From Pontibacter burrus (GTDB taxonomy: Bacteria > Bacteroidota > Bacteroidia > Cytophagales > Hymenobacteraceae), in the NCBI RefSeq assembly GCF_010686685.1, contig NZ_JAAGWD010000003.1, positions 450,866 through 514,865 on the forward strand: DNA of 64,000 bases, in the 5' to 3' direction. Of the stretch, positions 48,505-56,516 are shown one piece after another. The notes beneath the pieces are model-generated. The model was not told the origin of the DNA and made no database searches. It saw nothing but the letters and a program-made list of their open reading frames with translations. A program made the translations under genes and the position numbers. Position 1 is the stretch's first letter. Each line of letters opens with the position of its first letter.

Positions 48505-49629
48505 ATGGTTGCAAAGCACATCAGAAATTTGCTCTATGACCACGATTGTGTCATTATTCCTGGCTTTGGCGGCCTGATAACCCGCTATGTGCCGGCTATA
48601 GTGCACCCGGTTAAGCATACCATTACACCGCCATCCAAAAGGGTAGCCTTTAATGAAAAGCTTATCCTGAACGATGGTTTGCTTATCAGTACCATTGCGT
48701 ACCAGAACAGCATTACTGCTGCTGAAGCGCAACAAATGGTAGCTGCCTTTGTGGCCCAGGTAAATACGCAATTACGAGCCGAAAACACGTTTACTTTAAA
48801 TGATATTGGCATTTTCAGGTATAACGCTGAGCAACGCCTTGTGTTCGAGTACAAGGAAACCGATAACCTGCTGGAGGCCAGCTTTGGCTTACCAGAGATT
48901 TCTGCCAGGCCGGTAAGGCATGAAGAATCTGCTGTACTGAGAACACTGCAGAAGAATCGCGAGCAGGAGCAACAGTTACAGGGCAATAAGTTTAAGCGCC
49001 GCCTGCGCCGAGTATACAATACGGCTGCAGCGCTGGTCATTGCAGGTCTTACCGGTTCGGCTTTGTACTTATTGTCTATCCAGACAGACTATAATCTGAG
49101 CAGCCTTAACCCGATTGCTCATTTTACAGCAGCAGAGAAGCAATCTATAGTTGCAGATTATACAACTGACTTTACACCAGTATCCGAAGAAGAGCGATTA
49201 GAAGCATATCAGGCAATATTACCAGCTGCCGGAATTATTACCACAATAGAAGGTGAGCATTTAGCTGTAGCTTCTGATATTGATGCAGAAGGCTGGGATG
49301 ATAATGCAGGCTTAGCTTTAACTACTGAAGCGGAAGGTGATGTAAATCAGGAAACTATAGTTGAAGAGGGGGCGCCTGCTCTTACAGTTTCAGAAAAAAC
49401 CGGCCGTTTCTATATCATTACGGGTGGGTATGCACGTTTAGCGAATGCAGAAGTTAGCCGTGAAGCGGTAAGAGCCAACGGCCATGATGGAAAAGTGCTT
49501 ACACCACTAAAAGGAAGTCGCCTTTTCCGCGTTTCGGTTGCTGATTTTGCAACTGCAAACGAAGCACAAACTGCTATGAACGAATACAGAAAAACATACG
49601 GAAATTCACTCTGGGTACTTAATAACTAA
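48505..49629 (+). CDS. HU-CCDC81/SPOR membrane protein
   Basis: 374 residues in three parts. The N-terminal HU-like domain of the CCDC81 prokaryotic type spans about residues 1-125 (MVAKHIRNLLYDHDCVIIPGFGGLITRYVPAIVHPVKHTITPPSKRVAFNEKLILNDGLLISTIA ... FTLNDIGIFRYNAEQRLVFEY). After a basic stretch (KFKRRLRRVYN) comes one transmembrane helix (TAAALVIAGLTGSALYLLSI). After a disordered acidic periplasmic linker there is a C-terminal SPOR domain (RFYIITGGYARLANAEVSREAVRANGHDGKVLTPLKGSRLFRVSVADFATANEAQTAMNEYRK). SPOR binds denuded septal glycan, so the protein may connect a cytoplasmic HU fold to the division site (inference). Confidence 0.88.
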   Translation: MVAKHIRNLLYDHDCVIIPGFGGLITRYVPAIVHPVKHTITPPSKRVAFNEKLILNDGLLISTIAYQNSITAAEAQQMVAAFVAQVNTQLRAENTFTLNDIGIFRYNAEQRLVFEYKETDNLLEASFGLPEISARPVRHEESAVLRTLQKNREQEQQLQGNKFKRRLRRVYNTAAALVIAGLTGSALYLLSIQTDYNLSSLNPIAHFTAAEKQSIVADYTTDFTPVSEEERLEAYQAILPAAGIITTIEGEHLAVASDIDAEGWDDNAGLALTTEAEGDVNQETIVEEGAPALTVSEKTGRFYIITGGYARLANAEVSREAVRANGHDGKVLTPLKGSRLFRVSVADFATANEAQTAMNEYRKTYGNSLWVLNN

Positions 49630-49630
49630 T

Positions 49631-50338
49631 ATGACGTCTCTCTTATTACAAATTACAACCGGTGCACCTGCCGACACTACAACAATTGCTGAAGGTACAC
49701 AATCTGCTGCTGAAGCATCTGTTTCATTAATCGATCTTGCATTAGCAGGAGGCTGGGCCATGTATCCGTTGGCTTTACTTTCGTTGGCTGCCGTTTACAT
49801 CTTTGTTGAACGTTACCTGACGCTGAAGAAAGCAGCTAAAAATCCGGAAGGCTTTAACGACCGCATTAAAAGCATGGTACTTGCCGGCGATATTAACGGT
49901 GCTAAAATGCTTTGTGCCCAAACAAACACGCCTGTTGCCAGAATGCTGTCTAAAGGTATCAGCCGCATAGGTAACCCGCTGAAGAACATAGAGACTTCTA
50001 TCGAGAACGTTGGTAAGATCGAGATCAGCCGCCTGGAGCGTAACCTGGCAGGCTTGGCAACTGTAGCAGGTGCTGCACCTATGCTTGGCTTCCTTGGTAC
50101 AGTAACCGGTATGATACAGGCTTTCATCGCGATCGCTCAGGCAGAAGGTTCTATCAGCCCGAAACTGCTTTCAGGTGGTATTTACGAGGCGATGGTGACG
50201 ACTGCTACAGGTCTGATTATTGGCCTTCCGGCTTATGTAGGCTACAACTACCTGACAACAAAAATTGATAACATTGTACACTCAATGGAGTACTCAGCTA
50301 TTGAGTTCCTTGACCTGTTACAAGAACCACAACTATAA
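49631..50338 (+). CDS. exbB: MotA/TolQ/ExbB proton-channel protein
   Basis: 235 residues, three transmembrane segments (YPLALLSLAAVYIFVERYLTL; LGFLGTVTGMIQAFIAI; MVTTATGLIIGLPAYVGYNYL). The conserved TolQ/ExbB core is IEISRLERNLAGLATVAGAAPMLGFLGTVTGMIQAF. With ExbD it forms the proton-driven motor powering TonB or Tol-type energy transfer to the outer membrane. Start 49631 is one base after the preceding stop, and exbD follows by two bases, so the genes are translationally linked. Confidence 0.93.
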   Translation: MTSLLLQITTGAPADTTTIAEGTQSAAEASVSLIDLALAGGWAMYPLALLSLAAVYIFVERYLTLKKAAKNPEGFNDRIKSMVLAGDINGAKMLCAQTNTPVARMLSKGISRIGNPLKNIETSIENVGKIEISRLERNLAGLATVAGAAPMLGFLGTVTGMIQAFIAIAQAEGSISPKLLSGGIYEAMVTTATGLIIGLPAYVGYNYLTTKIDNIVHSMEYSAIEFLDLLQEPQL

Positions 50339-50340
50339 GC

Positions 50341-50742
50341 ATGAACCTACGCTCTAAAAACAAGATAAGTGCCGAGTTTAGCATGTCGTCTATGACTGAC
50401 ATCATTTTCCTGCTGCTTATCTTCTTTATGCTTACATCTAACCTGGTTACACCAGCAGGTCTACCGGTTAGTCTTCCTTCCAGCAAGGCGTCTAATACTG
50501 TACTACAGAAGATCAGTGTAACCATAACCTCAGATTTAAGATACGCCTTAAACGATCGAACTATAGCAATTGAGGATCTTGAACCACAATTGGCAGCACT
50601 TTTGCAAGGAACTAAGGAAGGTGAAGGTGTCGTTGTATTGCATGTAGATAAATCAGTGCCTGTTGAGCATCTTGCCAGAGTAGCTGGTATTGCATCTAGC
50701 CTGAACGCAAAAGTGACGCTGGCAACTTTACCCAGCGAATAA
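50341..50742 (+). CDS. exbD: ExbD/TolR-family protein
   Basis: 133 residues. A short cytoplasmic N-terminus leads to one transmembrane helix containing the conserved Asp (FSMSSMTDIIFLLLIFFMLTSNL), then a periplasmic domain (VTITSDLRYALNDRTIAIEDLEPQLAALLQG ... VVLHVDKSVPVEHLARVAGIASSL). It completes the proton channel with ExbB. Confidence 0.93.
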   Translation: MNLRSKNKISAEFSMSSMTDIIFLLLIFFMLTSNLVTPAGLPVSLPSSKASNTVLQKISVTITSDLRYALNDRTIAIEDLEPQLAALLQGTKEGEGVVVLHVDKSVPVEHLARVAGIASSLNAKVTLATLPSE

Positions 50743-50756
50743 GTATAAATGAAACT

Positions 50757-51635
50757 ATGTCGTCAATAGCCTTAACAAGAGAAGAAGAAAAGAATAAACG
50801 TATTGCTGCTGGTATAAGTATAGCAGTACATATTATTCTGCTTTTGCTTTTGATATATGTAATAGCCTGGCGTGCACCTGGCCCGCCTGCCGAAGAATTA
50901 GGCATTGAACTGAACTATGGTCTGGATGATGTGGGCAGTGGTAAAGTACAGACGATGGCTACGCCAAATGAGTCTAAGAACGTAGAGGACAGTAAGCCTG
51001 CACCTACGCAACCGGATGTGAAGCCTGAGCCTAAGCCTACGGTACAGCCAACGCCGCCAAAGCCAACTGAAACGCCAAAAGTGCAGACCACTACTGCTGA
51101 TGCACCTGTAGCTGTAAAAGAGGAGGTTAAACCAGAGCCAAAGCCGCAGCCTAAAGAGGAACCGGTAAAAGAGCCTGAGAAACCAAAGGCACTTTATCCT
51201 GGTAAGACTTCGACCACAACAGGCACAGGCAAGAGCGGAACATCTAACGAAACTACAGGAAATAACAACGGAGATAATCCAGGCACAGTAGGCGATAAAG
51301 GAGATCCGAAAGGTTCGTTAAATGCTGAAGCGCTTTATGGAAAAGCCGGAGGCGGTGCAGGAGGTTCATTAAACATGGCCGGATGGGGCTGGGGCGATAT
51401 TCCAAGACCTCGCGATAATTCCAGTGAAACTGGTAAAGTGGTTATCAGAATCAAGATCAGTCCGGATGGCGTAGTAGAAAGTGCTACGGTGCATGAATCA
51501 ACGGTTTCGCCGCAGGTAGCTGAAATTTACCGCATGGAAGTTTTCAAGAAAGCGACGTTCGTGCGCCTTGGTGGCAACACTGATCAGAACAAAGGAGCCA
51601 CGGGCTTTATAACGTATACAATCAGAACCAGATAG
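50757..51635 (+). CDS. tonB: TonB-family energy transducer
   Basis: 292 residues: N-terminal anchor helix (IAAGISIAVHIILLLLLIYVIAWRA), a Pro/Lys/Glu-rich periplasm-spanning linker (KPEPKPTVQPTPPKPTE, KPEPKPQPKEEPVKEPEKPKA), a Gly-rich region and a TonB C-terminal domain (SETGKVVIRIKISPDGVVESATVHESTVSPQVAEIYRMEVFKKATFV). The order ExbB-ExbD-TonB supports a complete motor. Its receptor could be the barrel protein upstream or any TonB-dependent receptor, including the one at 58.9 kb. Confidence 0.9.
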   Translation: MSSIALTREEEKNKRIAAGISIAVHIILLLLLIYVIAWRAPGPPAEELGIELNYGLDDVGSGKVQTMATPNESKNVEDSKPAPTQPDVKPEPKPTVQPTPPKPTETPKVQTTTADAPVAVKEEVKPEPKPQPKEEPVKEPEKPKALYPGKTSTTTGTGKSGTSNETTGNNNGDNPGTVGDKGDPKGSLNAEALYGKAGGGAGGSLNMAGWGWGDIPRPRDNSSETGKVVIRIKISPDGVVESATVHESTVSPQVAEIYRMEVFKKATFVRLGGNTDQNKGATGFITYTIRTR

Positions 51636-51643
51636 CCTTTTAA

Positions 51644-52936
51644 ATGAACTATCAGGAAGTATTAGATTACCTATACCAGCAATTGCCGATGTTTCAACGC
51701 ATCGGCAATGCTGCTTTTAAGAAGAGCCTGGACAACATCATCGCGCTCTGCGATGCCATGGGCAACCCCCAGCAAAACTATAAAACCATACACGTAGCAG
51801 GTACCAATGGCAAGGGAAGCAGTTCGCATATGCTGGCTGCCGTGCTACAGGAGGCTGGTTACAAAACGGGACTCTACACATCGCCGCATTTAAAATCTTT
51901 TACTGAACGTGTCCGCATTAATGGCACGGAGTTGCCACAGCAGTATCTCATTGATTTTGTAGAGAACTATAAGCCACTGTTTGAAAAAGTGCAGCCCTCG
52001 TTTTTTGAGATGACGGTTGCACTAGCTTTTAAATATTTTGCAGATGAACAGGTTGATGTGGCTGTAATTGAAGTTGGCTTGGGCGGCAGGCTGGATTCTA
52101 CTAACATCATTACACCCGAAGCCTCACTAATCACGAACATTGGTTTCGATCACCAGGCTTTGCTTGGTAATACATTAGAAGAAATTGCTGCTGAGAAAGC
52201 CGGAATCATTAAACCTGGTATTCCTGCAACTATAAGCTTGAAGCAGCCCGAAACTACAGCTGTATTTACTGCAAAGGCTGAAGAAGTAAATGCTCCTTTA
52301 TTCTTTGCATCTGATACTTATAGTGTAGAACTCAAAAGCTATAGTTTGGAACAGCAGGTTGTTGATGTTTACCGGAATGGTGAACTGTACCTGCATGGTT
52401 TAAAACTAGACCTTACCGGTATTTACCAGCGTTATAACCTGCCAGGCGTGCTGCAAACTATAGATGTGCTTCTGAATCGTGAGTTTAAGATTACGGAGCA
52501 GGCTATCCGTAACGGACTGGAAAACACTAAAGTGCTCACAGGACTAAAAGGCAGGTGGCAGGTACTCAACTATAGCCCTTTAACTATCTGTGATACCGGC
52601 CATAACGTGGATGGAATTAATCAGATACTTGCACAGTTACATAGCCTGCAGCCTAAGCAGGTGCACTTTGTTTTCGGTGCGGTAAACGATAAAGATGTTA
52701 CCACTATACTGGAGCTGTTGCCAAAGAACTATAGCTACTATTTCTGCCAGGCTGATATTCCGAGAGCGCTGCCTGTAGCAGAGTTATCGCAGAAAGCAGA
52801 AAAAGTAGGCTTACGTGGTACAAGCTATAGTTCTGTAGCGGATGCAGTAAAGGCAGCCAAAGAAAATGCGGCACCTGATGAGATAATATTTATTGGCGGC
52901 AGTACCTTTGTGGTGGCAGAGATTGAAGAACTATAA
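51644..52936 (+). CDS. folC: folylpolyglutamate synthase / dihydrofolate synthase
   Basis: 430-residue Mur-ligase-type enzyme that adds glutamate to folates (and possibly to dihydropteroate). The P-loop is in HVAGTNGKGSSSHMLAAVLQEAGYKTGLYTSPHL, the metal/substrate segment in VDVAVIEVGLGGRLDSTNIITPEASLITNIGFDH, and the C-terminal Mur-ligase fold has ICDTGHNVDGINQILAQL. It begins 8 bases after the tonB-like gene and continues the operon. Many in-frame motif copies (Ser-Tyr-Ser and Thr-Ile contexts) occur here. Confidence 0.94.
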   Translation: MNYQEVLDYLYQQLPMFQRIGNAAFKKSLDNIIALCDAMGNPQQNYKTIHVAGTNGKGSSSHMLAAVLQEAGYKTGLYTSPHLKSFTERVRINGTELPQQYLIDFVENYKPLFEKVQPSFFEMTVALAFKYFADEQVDVAVIEVGLGGRLDSTNIITPEASLITNIGFDHQALLGNTLEEIAAEKAGIIKPGIPATISLKQPETTAVFTAKAEEVNAPLFFASDTYSVELKSYSLEQQVVDVYRNGELYLHGLKLDLTGIYQRYNLPGVLQTIDVLLNREFKITEQAIRNGLENTKVLTGLKGRWQVLNYSPLTICDTGHNVDGINQILAQLHSLQPKQVHFVFGAVNDKDVTTILELLPKNYSYYFCQADIPRALPVAELSQKAEKVGLRGTSYSSVADAVKAAKENAAPDEIIFIGGSTFVVAEIEEL

Positions 52937-52939
52937 AGA

Positions 52940-53605
52940 ATGGGAAGATCTAAATTAGAGAAATTTGCAACTATAGCTGAGCGCGACAATGTAGTGCAGG
53001 ATGGTAATGAGAAGTATGGTCAGCTAAAGGGCAAGTGGCGTTCAGAGCAGTTTGGTAATAATAATCCAATTGTGCTGGAAATAGGTTGCGGTCGTGGTGA
53101 ATATACGGTTGGTATGGCCCGGCTACATCCTGAGAAAAACTATATCGGCGTGGATATTAAAGGGAATCGCATCTGGAAAGGTAGTACGCTGGCCGTTGAG
53201 GAAGGGCTGGAAAACGTTGCCTTTCTGCGTACGTTCATCGAAACGATAACCGACCATTTTGCTGAAGGTGAAATTGACGAAATCTGGATTACTTTCCCGG
53301 ACCCGCGCCCGAAAGACCGCGACATAAAGCGCAGGCTTACATCGCCGCGTTTCCAGGAGCTTTATAGTTATCTGTTAAAGCATGATGGCATTATCCACCT
53401 GAAAACCGACAACGGTCCGTTATTCGACTACACGCTGGAGGTGCTTCAGGAAAGAAAGATAAAGCACCTGGTTTCAACCCACGACCTTTACAATTCCGAC
53501 CTGCAGGAGCACACCATGGGCATCTATACAACATACGAAAAACGCTACCTTGCTGAAGGAATCGCAATTAAGTACCTGCAGTACAAGCCAGTGAAGGAAA
53601 GTTAG
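52940..53605 (+). CDS. trmB: tRNA (guanine-N7-)-methyltransferase
   Basis: 221 residues. SAM-dependent methyltransferase forming m7G46 in tRNA. The SAM-binding motif is VLEIGCGRGEYTVGMARLHPEKNYIGVDIKG and the family-specific segment is DEIWITFPDPRPKDRDIKRRLTSPRFQELYS, followed by IHLKTDNGPLFDYTLEVL. It starts 3 bases after the folC stop and is the last gene of the operon. Its final codons lie within a repeat described separately. Confidence 0.94.
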   Translation: MGRSKLEKFATIAERDNVVQDGNEKYGQLKGKWRSEQFGNNNPIVLEIGCGRGEYTVGMARLHPEKNYIGVDIKGNRIWKGSTLAVEEGLENVAFLRTFIETITDHFAEGEIDEIWITFPDPRPKDRDIKRRLTSPRFQELYSYLLKHDGIIHLKTDNGPLFDYTLEVLQERKIKHLVSTHDLYNSDLQEHTMGIYTTYEKRYLAEGIAIKYLQYKPVKES

Positions 53606-53634
53606 AAAGTTGAGAAGTTTGGAAGTTAGAAAGG
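53597..53634. repeat. gene-end repeat, copy 2
   Basis: AAGTTAGAAAGTTGAGAA followed by GTTTGGAAGTTAGAAAGG, overlapping the trmB stop codon. It is shared with the otsB 3' end and inverted at 53790-53835. Confidence 0.65.
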
Positions 53635-53678
53635 TATTTTAGAAGTACATAACTTTTAAGTTTTGAATATATCTCAGA

Positions 53679-53720
53679 CAAAAGCCCGCTGATCTTTACT
53701 TCAGCGGGCTTTTGTTTTTT
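53679..53720. terminator. terminator after trmB
   Basis: Perfect 14-bp stem CAAAAGCCCGCTGA / TCAGCGGGCTTTTG with an 8-base loop and a T run. Confidence 0.85.
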
Positions 53721-53789
53721 TATCTGTTAACTATAGTTTAGGCAACAGGATTATAGTTGAGGCATATCCCGCATATTAAAACCATAGTT

Positions 53790-53835
53790 AACTTTTTAAC
53801 TTCCAAACTTTCTAACTTTCTAACTTTCTAACTCC
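53790..53835. repeat. gene-end repeat, copy 3 (inverted)
   Basis: Inverted counterpart of the repeat after trmB, overlapping the last codons of the TrpF-like gene. It reads GTTAGAAAGTTAGAAAGTTTGG on the reverse strand as three near-perfect 8-base units. Confidence 0.65.
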
Positions 53836-54440
53836 TCAAAAATGTCCTGGAATTCGTCGAAGTTTTTGTAGCCTGGTCTGATTTCTTCTCCGCCTTGTAG
53901 TCCGATACCAGTTGGCTTTACCTTGTTAAGGATGTGGCTAACGTTTTCTTTGTGTAGACCAAAACCCAGGTACACGTTATGCTTTTTGGCTACTTCTTTC
54001 AGCAGCTTTTCGTTGGTGTCGTCTATTGTCTTGAAGTCGCTTGAGTAGATAATAAAGCTATCTACATAAGGACTATAGAGGTCCATCATTTCGAGCAGCT
54101 CACTCACTACTGTGTCTTTGTTGATGAATACTTTCTGAATCACCGGGCGGTTGATCTCTTCTATCTCGTCGATCAGGTAAGGAGTATCCAGCTGGATCAT
54201 GTCCAGGTTAAACTCTTCGGCTAGTTCATTTATGATATCCGGTTTGGCACGTTCAAATTCGCCAGCCAGTTTTACGCCAGATACCCAGCCTGTAATTTCT
54301 TTTAAAGTGTGTGGCTGCACCCGGTTCGGGTCGTCCAGTTTCAGGTTAAAGCCAATTACATCCACGCCCATGCCGGCACAATACCGTGCATCGCTCAGGT
54401 TATTTACTCCGTTAACTATTACTGAGGTACGTAAGCCCAT
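53820..54440 (-). CDS. TrpF-like (phosphoribosylanthranilate isomerase-like) protein without the catalytic Cys
   Basis: 206 residues in a beta/alpha-barrel pattern. MGLRTSVIVNGVNNLSDARYCAGMGVDVIGFNLKLDDPNRVQPHTLKEITGWVSGVKLAGEF resembles the N-terminus of TrpF (KICG...DA...GAD.IGF....SPR.V), but the catalytic Cys of KICG aligns with Asn. The C-terminal phosphate-binding area is recognisable (GIGLQGGEEIRPGYKNFDEFQDIFEEL). No tryptophan genes surround it. It may be an inactive or repurposed paralogue. A classical TrpF function is unlikely. Confidence 0.72.
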   Translation of the reverse strand: MGLRTSVIVNGVNNLSDARYCAGMGVDVIGFNLKLDDPNRVQPHTLKEITGWVSGVKLAGEFERAKPDIINELAEEFNLDMIQLDTPYLIDEIEEINRPVIQKVFINKDTVVSELLEMMDLYSPYVDSFIIYSSDFKTIDDTNEKLLKEVAKKHNVYLGFGLHKENVSHILNKVKPTGIGLQGGEEIRPGYKNFDEFQDIFEELES

Positions 54441-54621
54441 TTTATCTTTATCTTAAACTATAAATATAAATCTCTGTTATTCTTTCAATTGCCAAAGTAA
54501 GCCCTAATACGGGTTCGATGCCAGATTTTTCTATTCTTTTTTATCCTGTTTTTCAGGATACTATAGTTGCAACCGGCCAATATTCGATGTGCTGAAATCT
54601 TTATTAGTGCCAGGTTGTTGC

Positions 54622-54629
54622 TATATTTG
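54622..54629 (+). promoter_or_regulatory. mnmA -7 element TATATTTG
   Basis: Exact TAnnTTTG match 42 bases before the mnmA ATG. Confidence 0.55.
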
Positions 54630-54671
54630 TAACAAAATTATATAAACGTAGCATTTTAGTACCTTACATAC

Positions 54672-55802
54672 ATGAGTAAATTAGGAAGGGTTTTGGTTGC
54701 CATGAGCGGAGGTATCGATAGTTCGGTTGCAGCAGTACTGTTACACGAGCAAGGATACGAAGTGGTTGGTATGACCATGAAAACCTGGGATTATGCCTCA
54801 AGTGGTGGCAGCAAAAAAGAAACCGGTTGCTGCTCCCTGGATTCGATAAACGACGCCCGTAACATAGCTGTACAGCTTGGCTTTCCGCACTATATCATTG
54901 ATATCCGTGAGGAGTTCGGCGATTTTGTGATCAACCATTTTACAGATGAATACATGGCCGGCCGTACGCCAAACCCGTGCGTGCTGTGTAACACACATAT
55001 TAAATGGGATGCCTTGCTGCGCCGTGCCGACCAACTGGGTTGCGACTTTATTGCTACCGGCCACTATGCGCAGGTGCGCGAAGAAAACGGACGCTATGTG
55101 ATCTCGAAAGGCCTGGATGAAAACAAAGACCAGTCTTATGCTCTGTGGGGAATCTCGCAGAAAAGCTTGGCGCGTACTATTTTCCCGTTAGGTAACCTGC
55201 GTAAAACAGAGATTCGTCAAATGGCAATGGACCGCGGTTTTACAGAACTGGTAAACAAGCCTGAGTCTTACGAGATCTGCTTTATACCGGATAACGATTA
55301 CCGTGGCTTTCTGAAGCGCCGCATTGAGGGCTTGGAAGAGCAGGTTGCCGGTGGTGAGTTTGTGCTGGAAGACGGCACTGTGGTAGGCACGCATGAAGGC
55401 TATCCATTCTATACTATCGGCCAGCGTAAAGGCTTAGGTGTAGCGCTGGGTTTCCCGGTGTATGTTACCCGCATTGAGAAAGATGCGAACCGTGTAGTGC
55501 TGGGTAATTTTGAAGACCTGGCTAAAAACGCAATGACAGTAGGCAAACTGAACATGGTTAAGTATGAGAACCTGATTGGCCAGCCAATACCAACTATAAC
55601 CAAAGTGCGTTATAACGATTCTGGCACAGAAGCTATAGTTGAGCAGGAAGGCGATAAAATGAAAGTACACTTTTTACATGGTGTGCACGCCATTGCGCCT
55701 GGCCAGGCTGCCGTATTTTATGAAGGAAATGATGTAGTTGGTGGTGGCTGGATCGAAACAAACTATAACCTGGACTATACTTTAGACGTTCTGCCATCAT
55801 GA
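54672..55802 (+). CDS. mnmA: tRNA-specific 2-thiouridylase MnmA
   Basis: 376 residues. It thiolates U34 of Lys, Glu and Gln tRNAs. The PP-loop ATPase motif is VLVAMSGGIDSSVAAVLL. Catalytic cysteines lie in GRTPNPCVLCNTHIKW and in YEICFIPDNDYRGFLKRR. The motif HYAQVREENGRYVISKGLDENKDQSYALWGISQ and the C-terminal barrel (GQRKGLGVALGFPVYVTRIEKDANRVVLG) complete it. The next gene overlaps its stop by 4 bases (ATGA), implying translational coupling to a lipoprotein of unknown role. Confidence 0.96.
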   Translation: MSKLGRVLVAMSGGIDSSVAAVLLHEQGYEVVGMTMKTWDYASSGGSKKETGCCSLDSINDARNIAVQLGFPHYIIDIREEFGDFVINHFTDEYMAGRTPNPCVLCNTHIKWDALLRRADQLGCDFIATGHYAQVREENGRYVISKGLDENKDQSYALWGISQKSLARTIFPLGNLRKTEIRQMAMDRGFTELVNKPESYEICFIPDNDYRGFLKRRIEGLEEQVAGGEFVLEDGTVVGTHEGYPFYTIGQRKGLGVALGFPVYVTRIEKDANRVVLGNFEDLAKNAMTVGKLNMVKYENLIGQPIPTITKVRYNDSGTEAIVEQEGDKMKVHFLHGVHAIAPGQAAVFYEGNDVVGGGWIETNYNLDYTLDVLPS

Positions 55803-56512
55803 TAAAAAAGTTGCTCTGTTGGTGTGTATTAGCTTTTGTTGCAATCAGTTGCGAAGAAAGCTTTGTTACACCGGATCCGGAAGCCCGCGGGTTAAACTAT
55901 TACCCCCTAAAAGTAGGGCAGTATCGGATTTACGATGTAACAGATATACACTACCAGAACAACGTGGCGACTAAAGAGCGTTTCCAGATGCGGGAGTGGG
56001 TTGCAGATTCTTTCCTGGACCAGACCAACGCCCTTACCTATAAAATCATCCGTTCCATTCGACCTGATGCCCAGGCTGAATGGCTGGATGATTCCGTTAT
56101 GACTGTTACCAAAGATCATAACCGTGTTATCCTTACAAAGGACAACACCCGTTATGTGAAAATGGTATTTCCGGTTAAAGAGGGTAATACCTGGGAACCT
56201 GATGTTTATAATACCCGCAAACTGGGTAATGGAAAGCGTGAACAAGCGAAGTTTGCATTTGTTGGACAGACTTATCCTCTAAATAATGCTGTTTATGACA
56301 ATACAGTAATGATTACTTTCGGTGAGCCTCCATTACTTGAAACTAAAATTGACCAACGAGAAGAAGTTTATGCCTGGAATGTAGGTCGTATTTATAGATT
56401 ATTTGATCGTAAAGAGCTCGAAGAATGTCTCATGAATTGTGATCCTGAAAAGCCATTTATTCTTGACGGTCATAAGCGTACTGAAGTATTAATAGAACAC
56501 GGTAAACTATAG
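55799..56512 (+). CDS. hypothetical lipoprotein
   Basis: 237 residues. The lipoprotein signal MIKKLLCWCVLAFVAISCEES has Cys18. The remainder (YYPLKVGQYRIYDVTDIHYQNNVATKERFQMREWVADSF ... VMTVTKDHNRVILTKDNTRYVKMVFPVKEGNTW) is beta-rich without a domain I recognise. It is coupled to mnmA by a 4-base overlap and followed 4 bases later by the subtilisin gene. Function unknown. Confidence 0.72.
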   Translation: MIKKLLCWCVLAFVAISCEESFVTPDPEARGLNYYPLKVGQYRIYDVTDIHYQNNVATKERFQMREWVADSFLDQTNALTYKIIRSIRPDAQAEWLDDSVMTVTKDHNRVILTKDNTRYVKMVFPVKEGNTWEPDVYNTRKLGNGKREQAKFAFVGQTYPLNNAVYDNTVMITFGEPPLLETKIDQREEVYAWNVGRIYRLFDRKELEECLMNCDPEKPFILDGHKRTEVLIEHGKL

Positions 56513-56516
56513 GCTT

